Shown here: positions 47,446 to 55,966 of the stretch, piece by piece
Layout of the letters: every line of letters starts with the position of its first letter
Position numbering within the stretch: the stretch's first letter is position 1
NCBI RefSeq assembly: GCF_039532215.1
Contig: NZ_BAAARN010000001.1
Location: forward strand, 247,035-311,034
Direction of reading: 5' to 3'
DNA from: Pedococcus aerophilus
GTDB lineage: Bacteria; Actinomycetota; Actinomycetes; Actinomycetales; Dermatophilaceae
DNA: 64,000 nucleotides
Made by a program: the position numbers and the translations under genes
The notes under the pieces: generated by a model
The model's input: the letters and a program-made list of their open reading frames with translations, nothing else
Databases searched by the model: none
What the model was told of the DNA's origin: nothing

Positions 47446-48906
47446 TCAGACCAGGGCGATGTCGCGCTCGGACGCCTCCCGGCTGGCCGCGGCCTGCTCG
47501 ACGGCGACGGCGTGGGCGGCCTCGTGGTCGCCCTGCTCGCGCCACCACTGCTGGCCGGCCTCGGGGAGGGTGTGGATCGGGTCGTAGTAGACGTAGTCAC
47601 GCGACAGGGCGTCGGTGTCGGCGCCCTCGATCGAGGTGCGGTAGTTCTTGCGCCAGAACGACATCCCGCGCTCGGTGTCGTAGCTGTCGACCTGGTGCAC
47701 CCAGCGCTTCCCGACGAACGGGACGTCGCAGACGATGCGCGGCGTGGCGAACCCGGGCAGGTAGCCCATCATCGAGTGCTGGAGGTGCTGGGCCTCGGCG
47801 AGCGAGACCCGCCAGTGCTCGCTGAACGGGATCATGTCGCACATGTAGAAGTAGTACGGCGTGATCATCGCGTCGTCCTGCAGGGCGAAGCAGAGGTCGA
47901 GCAGCTGCTCGGTCGTGTCGTTGACGCCACGCATGAGGACACCCTGGTTGCGGACGTCGCGGACGCCGGCCTGGAGCATCGCCTTCGCGGCGTCGGCGAC
48001 CAGCGGGGTGACCGACTGGGCGCTGTTGACGTGGGTGTGGATCGCCAGCGAGACGCCGCGCGAGCGGGCCTTGGCCGACACGCGGGCCACGCCCTCGACC
48101 ACGTCGTCCTGGAGCCAGTGCTGCGGCAGTCCCATGAGTGCCTTGGTGGCGAGGCGGATGTCGCGGATGTTCTCGACGTCGAGCAGCTTGTCGAGGAACC
48201 CCTCGAGGTTCTTCCAGGGCATGTTGGCCACGTCGCCGCCGGAGACGACGACGTCGCGCACCTGCGGGGTGCGCTGGAGGTAGTCGAGCATCGCGGCATA
48301 CCGGTCGACCGGCTTGCCGGTGAGCTTGAGCTTGTCGATGACGGCGGTGGAGTTGCCGACGAGGTCCATGCGGGTGCAGTGGCCGCAGTACTGCGGGCAG
48401 GTCGGCAGCATCTCGGCCAGGACCTTGGTGGGGTAGCGGTGGGTCAGCCCCTCGACGGCCCACATGTCGTGCTCGTGGAGGCTGTCGCGGGTGGCGTGCG
48501 GGTGGCTCGGCCAGTCGGTGCGCCGGTCGGAGAACACCGGGAGCATGTAGCGGCGCACCGGGTCGGCGTAGAAGGCGCGGGTGAACTCGGTGCCGGCGGC
48601 GGGCATCGAGCCGTCGGCCCAGGTCTGCTCGCTGACCATCGTGTTCATCATCTGCGGCGGCACGAGCATCGACATCGTCGCGCGTTCGGCCTGGTCGCGC
48701 TCGAGGTCGGCGTAGAACGCCTCGGTGAGCAGGTCGCCCATGAGCTCGCGGAGCTGCTTGAGGTTCTTGATGCAGTGGACGCGCTGCCACTGGGCGCTGG
48801 CCCAGTCGGCGGCGGTGACGTCCTTCCAGCCGGGGAACCGGGTCCAGTCGGGCTCGACCAGCTCGCGGTGCCGGTAGACGTAGGGCTGCTCGATCGAGGT
48901 GCTCAT
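47446..48906 (-). CDS. kamA: Lysine 2,3-aminomutase
   Basis: KamA is a radical-SAM, PLP-dependent enzyme that moves the alpha-amino group of L-lysine to give L-beta-lysine, the first step of lysine fermentation. C170, C174 and C177 (CPQYCGHC) form the CxxxCxxC iron-sulfur site, and the PLP and lysine contacts are expected in the central barrel. At 486 residues it is longer than clostridial KamA, mainly at the ends. The ATG is seven bases after a minus-strand TATCCT (48914-48919), so the mRNA looks leaderless. It diverges from kdd, the third pathway step. Confidence 0.9.
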   Translation of the reverse strand: MSTSIEQPYVYRHRELVEPDWTRFPGWKDVTAADWASAQWQRVHCIKNLKQLRELMGDLLTEAFYADLERDQAERATMSMLVPPQMMNTMVSEQTWADGSMPAAGTEFTRAFYADPVRRYMLPVFSDRRTDWPSHPHATRDSLHEHDMWAVEGLTHRYPTKVLAEMLPTCPQYCGHCTRMDLVGNSTAVIDKLKLTGKPVDRYAAMLDYLQRTPQVRDVVVSGGDVANMPWKNLEGFLDKLLDVENIRDIRLATKALMGLPQHWLQDDVVEGVARVSAKARSRGVSLAIHTHVNSAQSVTPLVADAAKAMLQAGVRDVRNQGVLMRGVNDTTEQLLDLCFALQDDAMITPYYFYMCDMIPFSEHWRVSLAEAQHLQHSMMGYLPGFATPRIVCDVPFVGKRWVHQVDSYDTERGMSFWRKNYRTSIEGADTDALSRDYVYYDPIHTLPEAGQQWWREQGDHEAAHAVAVEQAAASREASERDIALV

Positions 48907-48992
48907 ACGTGGCAGGATACGGGACAGGTTGCACTGATCGCGCACCTTCACCGCAAGATCTTCACCTCGTGTCGTCCTTTCAGGGAGATTCT
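48907..48992. promoter_or_regulatory. kamA-kdd divergent promoter region
   Basis: The 86-bp gap has the kamA -10 (48914-48919) and, on the plus strand, a TTGCAC (48929-48934) with CAAGAT (48954-48959) as weak -35/-10 candidates, then the kdd ribosome site AGGGAG. GCAGGAT at 48912-48918 also occurs in the palindrome upstream of kamD. Confidence 0.4.
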
Positions 48993-50063
48993 GTGTCCAT
49001 CGCTGCCGAGAACCGCTCGACACCGTCCTCACCGGTCGGTCTGCACCGGGTCCTCGACCCGGTCGGCGCGTCCCTGCCGCAGGCGGCGCGACGACTCGAT
49101 GCGTCGCCGCAGCTCTGGGACGACGAGGTCCGGATCAGCATCGAGACGCTCAACCTCGACGCGGCGTCCTACCGCCAGCTGTCGGAGAAGCACTCCGGCG
49201 ACGGCGAGGCGGTCCGCGCCGAGGTCCTCGACATCGTCGCGACCCGCGGCAAGATGCAGAACCCCGTTACCGGTTCCGGCGGCATGCTCATCGGGACGGT
49301 CGAGGAGGTCGGACCTGGGTCGACCCTCGGCCTGTCGGTCGGTGACCGCGTTGCCACCCTGGTGTCGCTGTCCCTCACCCCGCTGGTCATCACCGACGGC
49401 CTGGCCCGGTGGGACGGCCGCTCCGAGCGGGTCCCTGCCGAGGGTCACGCGATCCTCTTCGGCCGCTCCATCGCTGCCCAGCTCCCCGACGACCTCAGCC
49501 CCGACCTGGCGCTCATGGTCATGGACGTGTGCGGTGCGCCAGCCCTCGTCTCACGGGTGGTGGGGGAGTATGCCGCGCGCGGGGTCAGCCCCGTCGTCGC
49601 CGTGCTCGGCGGGGCCGGGAAGTCCGGGTCGCTGTCCCTCGCGGCAGCCACGGAGGCCGGCGCGTCGCGGACCCTCGGTGTCGTCCCGCACGAGCGCGAG
49701 GCCGAGCTGCTGCGCGCCAGCGGGCTGGCCGACGAGGTCGTCGTCGCCGATGCCCGGAGCCCGCTCGGCCTGTCGGAGGCGGTGGCCGCGGCCGGTGGAC
49801 CGGCCGACGTGACCGTGGTGTGCGTGGACGTGCCCGGGTGCGAGCAGCCCGCCATCCTGTCGACCGCCCAGGGCGGCACCATCATCTTCTTCTCCATGGC
49901 GACCAACTTCGCCGCGGCGGCCCTGGGTGCCGAGGGGGTGGCAGCCGACGTGCGCATGCTGGTGGGCAACGGGTACGTGCCCGGCCACGCGGCATACGCC
50001 CTCGAGCTGGTGCGCGGCAACGCCGCGGTGCGCTCCCTCTTCGAGGGCCGCCTCGAGGAGTGA
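48993..50063 (+). CDS. kdd: 3,5-diaminohexanoate dehydrogenase
   Basis: Kdd oxidatively deaminates L-erythro-3,5-diaminohexanoate to 5-amino-3-oxohexanoate with NAD+. The 356-residue protein matches the family: VLDPVGASLPQAARRLD near the start, a Rossmann loop VLGGAGKSGSLSLAA in the middle, and NGYVPGHAAYALELVR near the end. The GTG follows an AGGGAG ribosome site at proper distance. It stands alone on the plus strand, divergent from kamA. Confidence 0.92.
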   Translation: MSIAAENRSTPSSPVGLHRVLDPVGASLPQAARRLDASPQLWDDEVRISIETLNLDAASYRQLSEKHSGDGEAVRAEVLDIVATRGKMQNPVTGSGGMLIGTVEEVGPGSTLGLSVGDRVATLVSLSLTPLVITDGLARWDGRSERVPAEGHAILFGRSIAAQLPDDLSPDLALMVMDVCGAPALVSRVVGEYAARGVSPVVAVLGGAGKSGSLSLAAATEAGASRTLGVVPHEREAELLRASGLADEVVVADARSPLGLSEAVAAAGGPADVTVVCVDVPGCEQPAILSTAQGGTIIFFSMATNFAAAALGAEGVAADVRMLVGNGYVPGHAAYALELVRGNAAVRSLFEGRLEE

Positions 50064-50065
50064 CC

Positions 50066-50148
50066 GGCTGCGACGTGCATTGGGTCGCCCGGCCGGTGCC
50101 CGCGCAGCGGGGCCTCGCGACCGAGTCAGGGCACTGCACGTCGCAACC
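50066..50148. repeat. Nested inverted repeat between kdd and xfp
   Basis: TGCGACGTGCA (50069-50079) pairs perfectly with TGCACGTCGCA (50135-50145), extending to 14 bp with one mismatch. Inside, GGTCGC (50083-50088) pairs with GCGACC (50117-50122). The structure fills most of the 137-bp gap. It may terminate kdd or act in the 5' leader of xfp. Confidence 0.55.
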
Positions 50149-50200
50149 GTAGGGACCAAGGGCCCGCCCTCACCCCACGCAGCCGTGGTCGGCTCGGGCC

Positions 50201-52672
50201 ATGACGACCGTCGCCCCCTTCCCGGCCCACCCCTCCGACGCACCCAGCACGTCCGGTCACGCCGACTACACGCCCGACGAGCTCGCGCTGGACCTGCGCT
50301 GGTGGGCGGCGGCGAACTACCTCACGGTCGGCCAGATCTACCTGCGCGACAACGCCCTCCTGCGCGAACCGTTGCGCCTCGAGCACACCAAGCCGCGGCT
50401 GCTCGGCCACTGGGGGACCAGTCCCGGCCTGTCGATGGTCTACGCCCTCGTCAACCGCATCATCAGGCGCACCGCGACCGACTGGCTCTACGTCACCGGC
50501 CCCGGCCACGGCGGTCCGGCACTCGTGGCCGCAGCCTGGCTTGAGGGGACCTACAGCGAGGTGTACCCGCACATCGCCGCCGACGGTGACGGGGTGCGCG
50601 ACCTGTTCCGCCAGTTCTCCTCGCCCGGCGGCATCCCCAGCCACGTCAGCGTCCAGACCCCGGGGAGCATCCACGAGGGCGGCGAGCTCGGGTACGCCCT
50701 GGTCCACGCGGCCGGCGCGGCGTTCGACCACCCCGACCTCACCGTGGCGTGCGTCGTCGGTGACGGCGAGGCCGAGACCGGGCCCCTCAGCGCCTCCTGG
50801 CGGCTGCCGACGTTCCTCAACCCCCGCCGTGACGGGGCGGTCCTGCCGATCCTGCACCTCAACGGCTACAAGATCGCCGGACCGACCGTCCTGGGCCGGG
50901 CCAGTGACGAGGACGTCGAGGCCTACCTGCGCAGCCAGGGCTGGGACCCGGTCACCGTCTCCGGTGACGACCCTGACCTCGTGTTCCCCGCCCTCTTCGA
51001 CGCGCTCAGCCGCGCCCATGAACAGATCAGGGCCCTCCAGGCCGCGGCCAGGTCCGGCGAGGGACCGAGCGAGCCGGTGCGCCACCGCTGGCCCGCCATC
51101 ATCCTGCGCACCCCCAAGGGCTGGACCGGTCCCGACGTCGTCGACGGCGTGCAGGTCCAGGGGACGAACCGCTCGCACCAGGTGCCGCTCTCCGGCCTCG
51201 CCGAGAACCCCGAGCACCTGCGGCTCCTCGAGGAGTGGCTGCGGACCTACCAGCCCGACGAGCTCTTCGACACCACCGGCCGCCTCGCCCCCGAGCTGCG
51301 CGCGCTCGCACCCGACGCCGACCTGCGGATGTCCGCCACGCCCTACGCCAACGGTGGACGGCTGCGCGCTGAGCTCCCTCCGGTGGACCTCGCCGCCCAC
51401 GAGGTGCCGTTGCCCTCACGAGGGACGACGTGGGTCGAGAACACGCTGTCCTCCGGTGGCCTCATGCGTGACCTGTATGCCGCGACGGCCCGCCCCGACG
51501 GCGGCGGCACCTTCCGCCTGTTCTCGCCGGACGAGACGGCGAGCAACCGGTTGCAGTCGGTCTTCGAGGTGACCGACCGCAACTTCATGGGCCCGCTGCT
51601 CGACACCGACGACCACCTGGGGCCGGACGGGCGGGTCATGGAGGTCCTCAGCGAGCACCTGTGCCAGGGCTGGCTCGAGGGGTACGTCCTCAGCGGGCGG
51701 CACGGCGTCTTCGCGACCTACGAGGCGTTCGCCATGGTGTCGGCGTCGATGGCGGTCCAGCACGTCAAGTGGCTCCAGCACGCCAAGGACCTTTCCTGGC
51801 GCGCGGACGTGTCGTCCCTCAACGTCCTGCTGACCTCGACCTGCTGGCGCAACGACCACAACGGGTTCTCCCACCAGGGGCCGGGGCTGATCGACTGCCT
51901 CATCCCGCTCGCGCCGGACGTCGTGCGCGTGTGGTTCCCGCCGGACGCCAACACGGCGCTGTCGATCACCGACCACTGCCTGCGCAGCACCAACCACGTC
52001 AACCTCATCGTCGTCGACAAGCAGAAGCACCTGCAGTACCTCTCGCTCGAGGAGGCGCACCGCCACTGCGCCGCAGGTGCCGGTGTCTGGGACTGGGCGA
52101 GCACCGGCCGCGACGACGAGGAGCCCGACATCGTCCTGGCCTGCGCCGGCGACGTCCCGACGCAGGAGGCGCTCGCGGCCGCCGAGCTGCTGCACGAGCA
52201 CGTGCCGGACCTGCGCGTGCGGTTCGTCAACGTCGTCGACCTCATGGCGCTGCTGCCGGAGAACGACCACCCGCACGGGTTCTCCGACAGCCAGTTCGAC
52301 GACCTGTTCACGAAGGACAAGCACGTGGTGTTCGCGTTCCACGGCTACCCGCGGGCGGTCCACCAGCTCGTCCACGGCCGCAGCAACCCGGGACGGTTCC
52401 ACGTCCGTGGGTTCAACGAGCAGGGCACGACGACGACACCGTTCGACATGGTGGTGCTCAACGGCATGAGCCGGTTCCACCTGGCGAAGGAGGCGCTCCG
52501 GCGGGCCGACCGTCGCCCCGACGGCTGGGACCGGCTGACCCGCCTGTGCGACGACCGGCTCGCCGAGCACGCCACCTGGATCCGCGAGCACCTCGCGGAC
52601 CTGCCCGACATCGCGGAGTGGACCTGGAAGGAGCGTGCCGACAACGGGGCGGCGGAGCAGCCCGGCCGGTAG
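50201..52672 (+). CDS. xfp: Xylulose-5-phosphate/fructose-6-phosphate phosphoketolase
   Basis: This thiamine-diphosphate enzyme cleaves xylulose 5-phosphate or fructose 6-phosphate with phosphate, giving acetyl phosphate. The 823-residue length is normal. Seen motifs: LLGHWGTSPGLS, the TPP-site GPGHGGPA, GDGEAETGP with metal ligands, and TCWRNDHNGFSHQGPG. Its product is the substrate of the next gene, pta, or of ackA. The xfp-pta-ackA order is a known bypass giving C2 units without CO2 loss. The stop TAG is part of the pta -10 hexamer. Confidence 0.96.
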   Translation: MTTVAPFPAHPSDAPSTSGHADYTPDELALDLRWWAAANYLTVGQIYLRDNALLREPLRLEHTKPRLLGHWGTSPGLSMVYALVNRIIRRTATDWLYVTGPGHGGPALVAAAWLEGTYSEVYPHIAADGDGVRDLFRQFSSPGGIPSHVSVQTPGSIHEGGELGYALVHAAGAAFDHPDLTVACVVGDGEAETGPLSASWRLPTFLNPRRDGAVLPILHLNGYKIAGPTVLGRASDEDVEAYLRSQGWDPVTVSGDDPDLVFPALFDALSRAHEQIRALQAAARSGEGPSEPVRHRWPAIILRTPKGWTGPDVVDGVQVQGTNRSHQVPLSGLAENPEHLRLLEEWLRTYQPDELFDTTGRLAPELRALAPDADLRMSATPYANGGRLRAELPPVDLAAHEVPLPSRGTTWVENTLSSGGLMRDLYAATARPDGGGTFRLFSPDETASNRLQSVFEVTDRNFMGPLLDTDDHLGPDGRVMEVLSEHLCQGWLEGYVLSGRHGVFATYEAFAMVSASMAVQHVKWLQHAKDLSWRADVSSLNVLLTSTCWRNDHNGFSHQGPGLIDCLIPLAPDVVRVWFPPDANTALSITDHCLRSTNHVNLIVVDKQKHLQYLSLEEAHRHCAAGAGVWDWASTGRDDEEPDIVLACAGDVPTQEALAAAELLHEHVPDLRVRFVNVVDLMALLPENDHPHGFSDSQFDDLFTKDKHVVFAFHGYPRAVHQLVHGRSNPGRFHVRGFNEQGTTTTPFDMVVLNGMSRFHLAKEALRRADRRPDGWDRLTRLCDDRLAEHATWIREHLADLPDIAEWTWKERADNGAAEQPGR

Positions 52673-52681
52673 TTTCGAGCC

Positions 52682-54742
52682 GTGGCCACCAGCATCTACA
52701 TCGCCGGCACCGAAGCCCAGTCCGGCAAGTCGGCGGTGGCCGTCGGGCTGCTCGACCAGCTCAGTCGTCGCGCGGGGCGGGTCGGGGTGTTCCGGCCCAT
52801 CGTCCGCGCCGGCGTGCCGGACGAGCTGGTCCGGACCCTGCTGTCCCAGCTGCCGGGGGACCTGACGGTCGGGCAGGCCTGCGGCGTCACGTATGACGAC
52901 CTGCACGCCTCGCCCGACCGTGCGATGGGCACCATCGTGGACCGGTTCCACGAGGTGGCCCGCGACCTCGACGTCGTCCTCGTCGTGGGCTCCGACTTCA
53001 CGGACGTGTCGGCGCCCACCGAGTTCTCGGTCAACGCCGCCGTCGCGGCCAACCTCGGCTCCCGGTTGCTCCTCGTCGTCCCTGCCCAGGGGCACGATGC
53101 CGGGGAGGTGGCCACGACCGCCGAGATGGCGGTGACCGCGGCGCGGGAGGCGCACGCCCACGTCACGGGGGTGGTCGCCAACCAGGTCGACCCAGCCCAC
53201 CTCGAAGCGACGGCATCGGCCGTCTCGGACCGGGTGGGGGTGCCCGTCCAGGCGCTGCCGGAGACCCCGCTGCTGCGGGCACCCACGGTCAAGGACCTCA
53301 TGGACGCCTGCTCCGGGCGCCTCGTCCACGGCGAGGCGGCCTTCCTCGACCGTGAGTGCACCGGCCTCGTCGTGGCGGCGATGACCATGCCGCACGTCCT
53401 CGACCGCCTGGTCGACGGTGGCGTCGTCATCGTCCCGGGGGACCGGGAGGACGTCGTCCTCGGTGTCCTGCTGGCCCACCGGTCGAAGACCTTCCCGACG
53501 CTGTCCGGCATCGTCCTCAACGGTGGCTTCCCCCTGACCCCCCAGGTGCAGCGGCTGATCGAGGGGCTGGACGTCGTGCTGCCGGTCATCGCCACGGACG
53601 GCGGCACGATGACGACCGCCACCCGGCTCGGCGCCGCCCGCGGGCGGCTCACGCCGGAGTCGACCCGCAAGCTCGAGGCCGCCGTCGCGATGGTCGAGCG
53701 CGGCCTCGACGCCGAGGCGCTGCTCGGCCCGGTCGCCGCGGCCGGCGCTGGAACGGTGACCCCGCTGATGTTCGAGCACCGACTCGTGGACGAGGCCCGG
53801 GCTGCCCACGCCCACATCGTCCTGCCCGAGGGCGCCGAGGACCGCATCCTGCTGGCGGCCGACACCGTGCTGGGGCGGGGGATCGCCCGGATCACGTTGC
53901 TGGGCGACGAGGAGACGATCCGGGCCAATGCTGCCCGCCTCGGTGTCGACATCGGCGCCGCCGACATCGTCGACCCCGGCAGCAGCAGCCTGCGCGAGGG
54001 GTTCGCGGCCGACTACGCCCGCCTGCGCGCGCACAAGGGCGTCACCCTCGACCAGGCCCGCGACCGTGTCGTGGACCCGTCGTACTTCGGCACGATGATG
54101 GTCCACCAGGGGTTGGCCGACGGCATGGTCTCGGGCTGCATCACGACCACGGCCCACACCATCCGGCCCGCGCTGGAGATCGTCCGCACCGCTCCCGACG
54201 TCTCGGTGGTGTCGAGCGTCTTCCTCATGTGCCTGGCCGACCGCGTCCTCGTCTACGGCGACTGCGCGGTCAACCCGGACCCGACGGCGGAGCAGCTCGC
54301 CGACATCGCCATCTCCTCGGCGCGGACGGCCCAGCAGTTCGGGATCGAGCCTCGCGTCGCGATGCTGTCCTACTCGACGGGGGAGTCGGGCAGCGGCGCA
54401 GACGTCGACAAGGTTCGCGCGGCGACGGCCCTGGTCCACGAGCGGGCGCCCGAGCTGCTCGTCGAGGGCCCGATCCAGTACGACGCCGCCGTCGACCTGG
54501 CCGTCGCCGCGACCAAGCTCAAGGACAGCCCGGTGGCCGGACGGGCCACGGTGCTGGTCTTCCCCGACCTCAACACCGGCAACAACACGTACAAGGCGGT
54601 CCAGCGCAGCGCGTCCGCCGTCGCGATCGGCCCGGTCATGCAGGGGCTCAACCAGCCGGTCAACGACCTGTCCCGGGGCGCCCTGGTCCGCGACATCGTC
54701 AACACCATCGCCATCACCGCGATCCAGGCCGGTGCCCGGTGA
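52682..54742 (+). CDS. pta: Phosphate acetyltransferase (with DRTGG domain)
   Basis: Pta interconverts acetyl phosphate and acetyl-CoA. The 686-residue long form has an N-terminal P-loop-like domain (YIAGTEAQSGKSAVAVG), a DRTGG-type regulatory domain (about 200-350) and the catalytic PTA domain (about 360-686) with MVSGCITTTAHTIRP and VLVFPDLNTGNNTYKAVQ. TAGTTT at 52670-52675, which includes the xfp stop, is six bases before the GTG, so pta can be transcribed by itself and also with xfp. It overlaps ackA (GTGA). Confidence 0.96.
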   Translation: MATSIYIAGTEAQSGKSAVAVGLLDQLSRRAGRVGVFRPIVRAGVPDELVRTLLSQLPGDLTVGQACGVTYDDLHASPDRAMGTIVDRFHEVARDLDVVLVVGSDFTDVSAPTEFSVNAAVAANLGSRLLLVVPAQGHDAGEVATTAEMAVTAAREAHAHVTGVVANQVDPAHLEATASAVSDRVGVPVQALPETPLLRAPTVKDLMDACSGRLVHGEAAFLDRECTGLVVAAMTMPHVLDRLVDGGVVIVPGDREDVVLGVLLAHRSKTFPTLSGIVLNGGFPLTPQVQRLIEGLDVVLPVIATDGGTMTTATRLGAARGRLTPESTRKLEAAVAMVERGLDAEALLGPVAAAGAGTVTPLMFEHRLVDEARAAHAHIVLPEGAEDRILLAADTVLGRGIARITLLGDEETIRANAARLGVDIGAADIVDPGSSSLREGFAADYARLRAHKGVTLDQARDRVVDPSYFGTMMVHQGLADGMVSGCITTTAHTIRPALEIVRTAPDVSVVSSVFLMCLADRVLVYGDCAVNPDPTAEQLADIAISSARTAQQFGIEPRVAMLSYSTGESGSGADVDKVRAATALVHERAPELLVEGPIQYDAAVDLAVAATKLKDSPVAGRATVLVFPDLNTGNNTYKAVQRSASAVAIGPVMQGLNQPVNDLSRGALVRDIVNTIAITAIQAGAR

Positions 54743-55941
54743 CCGGCACCCGCACGGTGCTGGTCGTCAACGCCGGGTCGTCCTCCCTGAAGTACCAGGT
54801 GCTCGACGCCGTCACCGGCGCAACGGCGGCGACCGGGATCGTCGAACGCATCGGTGGCGCCGCCCACCTGGGCCACACCCACGACGGGCAGACGCACGAG
54901 CAGGACGTCATCGCAGGCGACCATCGCGAGGCGCTCGTGGCAGCCCGGTCGGCGTTGCGCGAGCACGGCCCCGACCTCGACGCCGTCGGCCTGTTCGCCG
55001 TGGGGCACCGCGTCGTCCACGGCGGGCCCCGCTTCACCGAGCCGGTCGTCATCGACGACGACGTCATCGACGCGATCGAGGAGCTCGTCCCGCTCGCCCC
55101 GCTGCACAACCCGGCCAACCTCGAGGGCATCCGCAGCGCCCGGAAGTCCTTCCCCGGCGTCCCGCAGGTGGCCGTCTTCGACACCGCCTTCCACCAGACC
55201 CTGCCGCCCGAGGCGTTCACGTATGCCGTGCCCGCCGCCTGGCGCGACGAGCACCGGGTGCGCCGCTACGGCTTCCACGGCACGTCCCACCGCTTCGTCT
55301 CCCGCCGCACCGCCGAGCTCCTCGGCAAGGACCCTGCGGACTGCGCCGTCATCGTGCTGCACCTCGGCAACGGTGCGAGCGCCTGCGCGGTCGAGGCCGG
55401 CCGGAGCATCGACACCTCCATGGGCCTGTCCCCGCTCGAGGGCCTGGTCATGGGGACGCGGTCCGGCGACGTGGACCCGGCGCTGGGCGCCTACCTGGAG
55501 CGGGTCGCGGGACTGGACGCGGCGGCATACGACGAGGCACTGAACAAGGCCAGCGGCCTGCTGGGGCTGGCCGGGATCGCCGACCTGCGCGAGCTCGACG
55601 CGCGCCGGGAGGCGGGCGACCCCGATGCCGCTCTCGCCTTCGACGTCATGGTCTACCGGCTGCGCAAGTACGTCGGGGCGTATGCCGTCGCCCTCGGCCA
55701 CGTCGACGCCATCGCCTTCACCGGTGGCATCGGCGAGAACAGCGCCGGCGTCCGGGCCGCCGTGCTCGAGGGCCTGGGGGTGCTGGGCGTCGAGCTGGAC
55801 ACCGACGCGAACTCCCATGGCGAACGCGAGCGGCGGGTGACGACGGACGGCAGCCGGGTCGCCGCCTGGGTCGTGCCGACCGACGAGGAGCTCGAGATCG
55901 CGCGGGCCTGCCTGTCCGTCCTGGGGGACGAGCGGGCCTGA
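54739..55941 (+). CDS. ackA: Acetate kinase
   Basis: AckA makes ATP and acetate from acetyl phosphate. The 400-residue ASKHA-fold protein has VLVVNAGSSSLKYQ, VGHRVVHGG, YGFHGTSH, VLHLGNGASACAV and FTGGIGENS, which cover the phosphate, acetate and ATP sites. Its GTG overlaps the pta stop, so the two are co-translated. In this context it would harvest ATP both from phosphoketolase flux and from acetyl-CoA made in lysine fermentation. Confidence 0.97.
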   Translation: MTGTRTVLVVNAGSSSLKYQVLDAVTGATAATGIVERIGGAAHLGHTHDGQTHEQDVIAGDHREALVAARSALREHGPDLDAVGLFAVGHRVVHGGPRFTEPVVIDDDVIDAIEELVPLAPLHNPANLEGIRSARKSFPGVPQVAVFDTAFHQTLPPEAFTYAVPAAWRDEHRVRRYGFHGTSHRFVSRRTAELLGKDPADCAVIVLHLGNGASACAVEAGRSIDTSMGLSPLEGLVMGTRSGDVDPALGAYLERVAGLDAAAYDEALNKASGLLGLAGIADLRELDARREAGDPDAALAFDVMVYRLRKYVGAYAVALGHVDAIAFTGGIGENSAGVRAAVLEGLGVLGVELDTDANSHGERERRVTTDGSRVAAWVVPTDEELEIARACLSVLGDERA

Positions 55942-55966
55942 TGCCGCCCACGCATAGGGTGCTCGC

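Noticed and set aside
44482..49812. Very long open frames opposite or across real genes (for example 44482-49812 plus, 35126-39160 minus, 25112-28996 plus, 14797-18150 plus)
   Set aside because: They run antisense or out of frame through conserved genes, have Arg/Gly/Pro-rich translations without domains, and arise from the lack of stop codons in GC-rich DNA.
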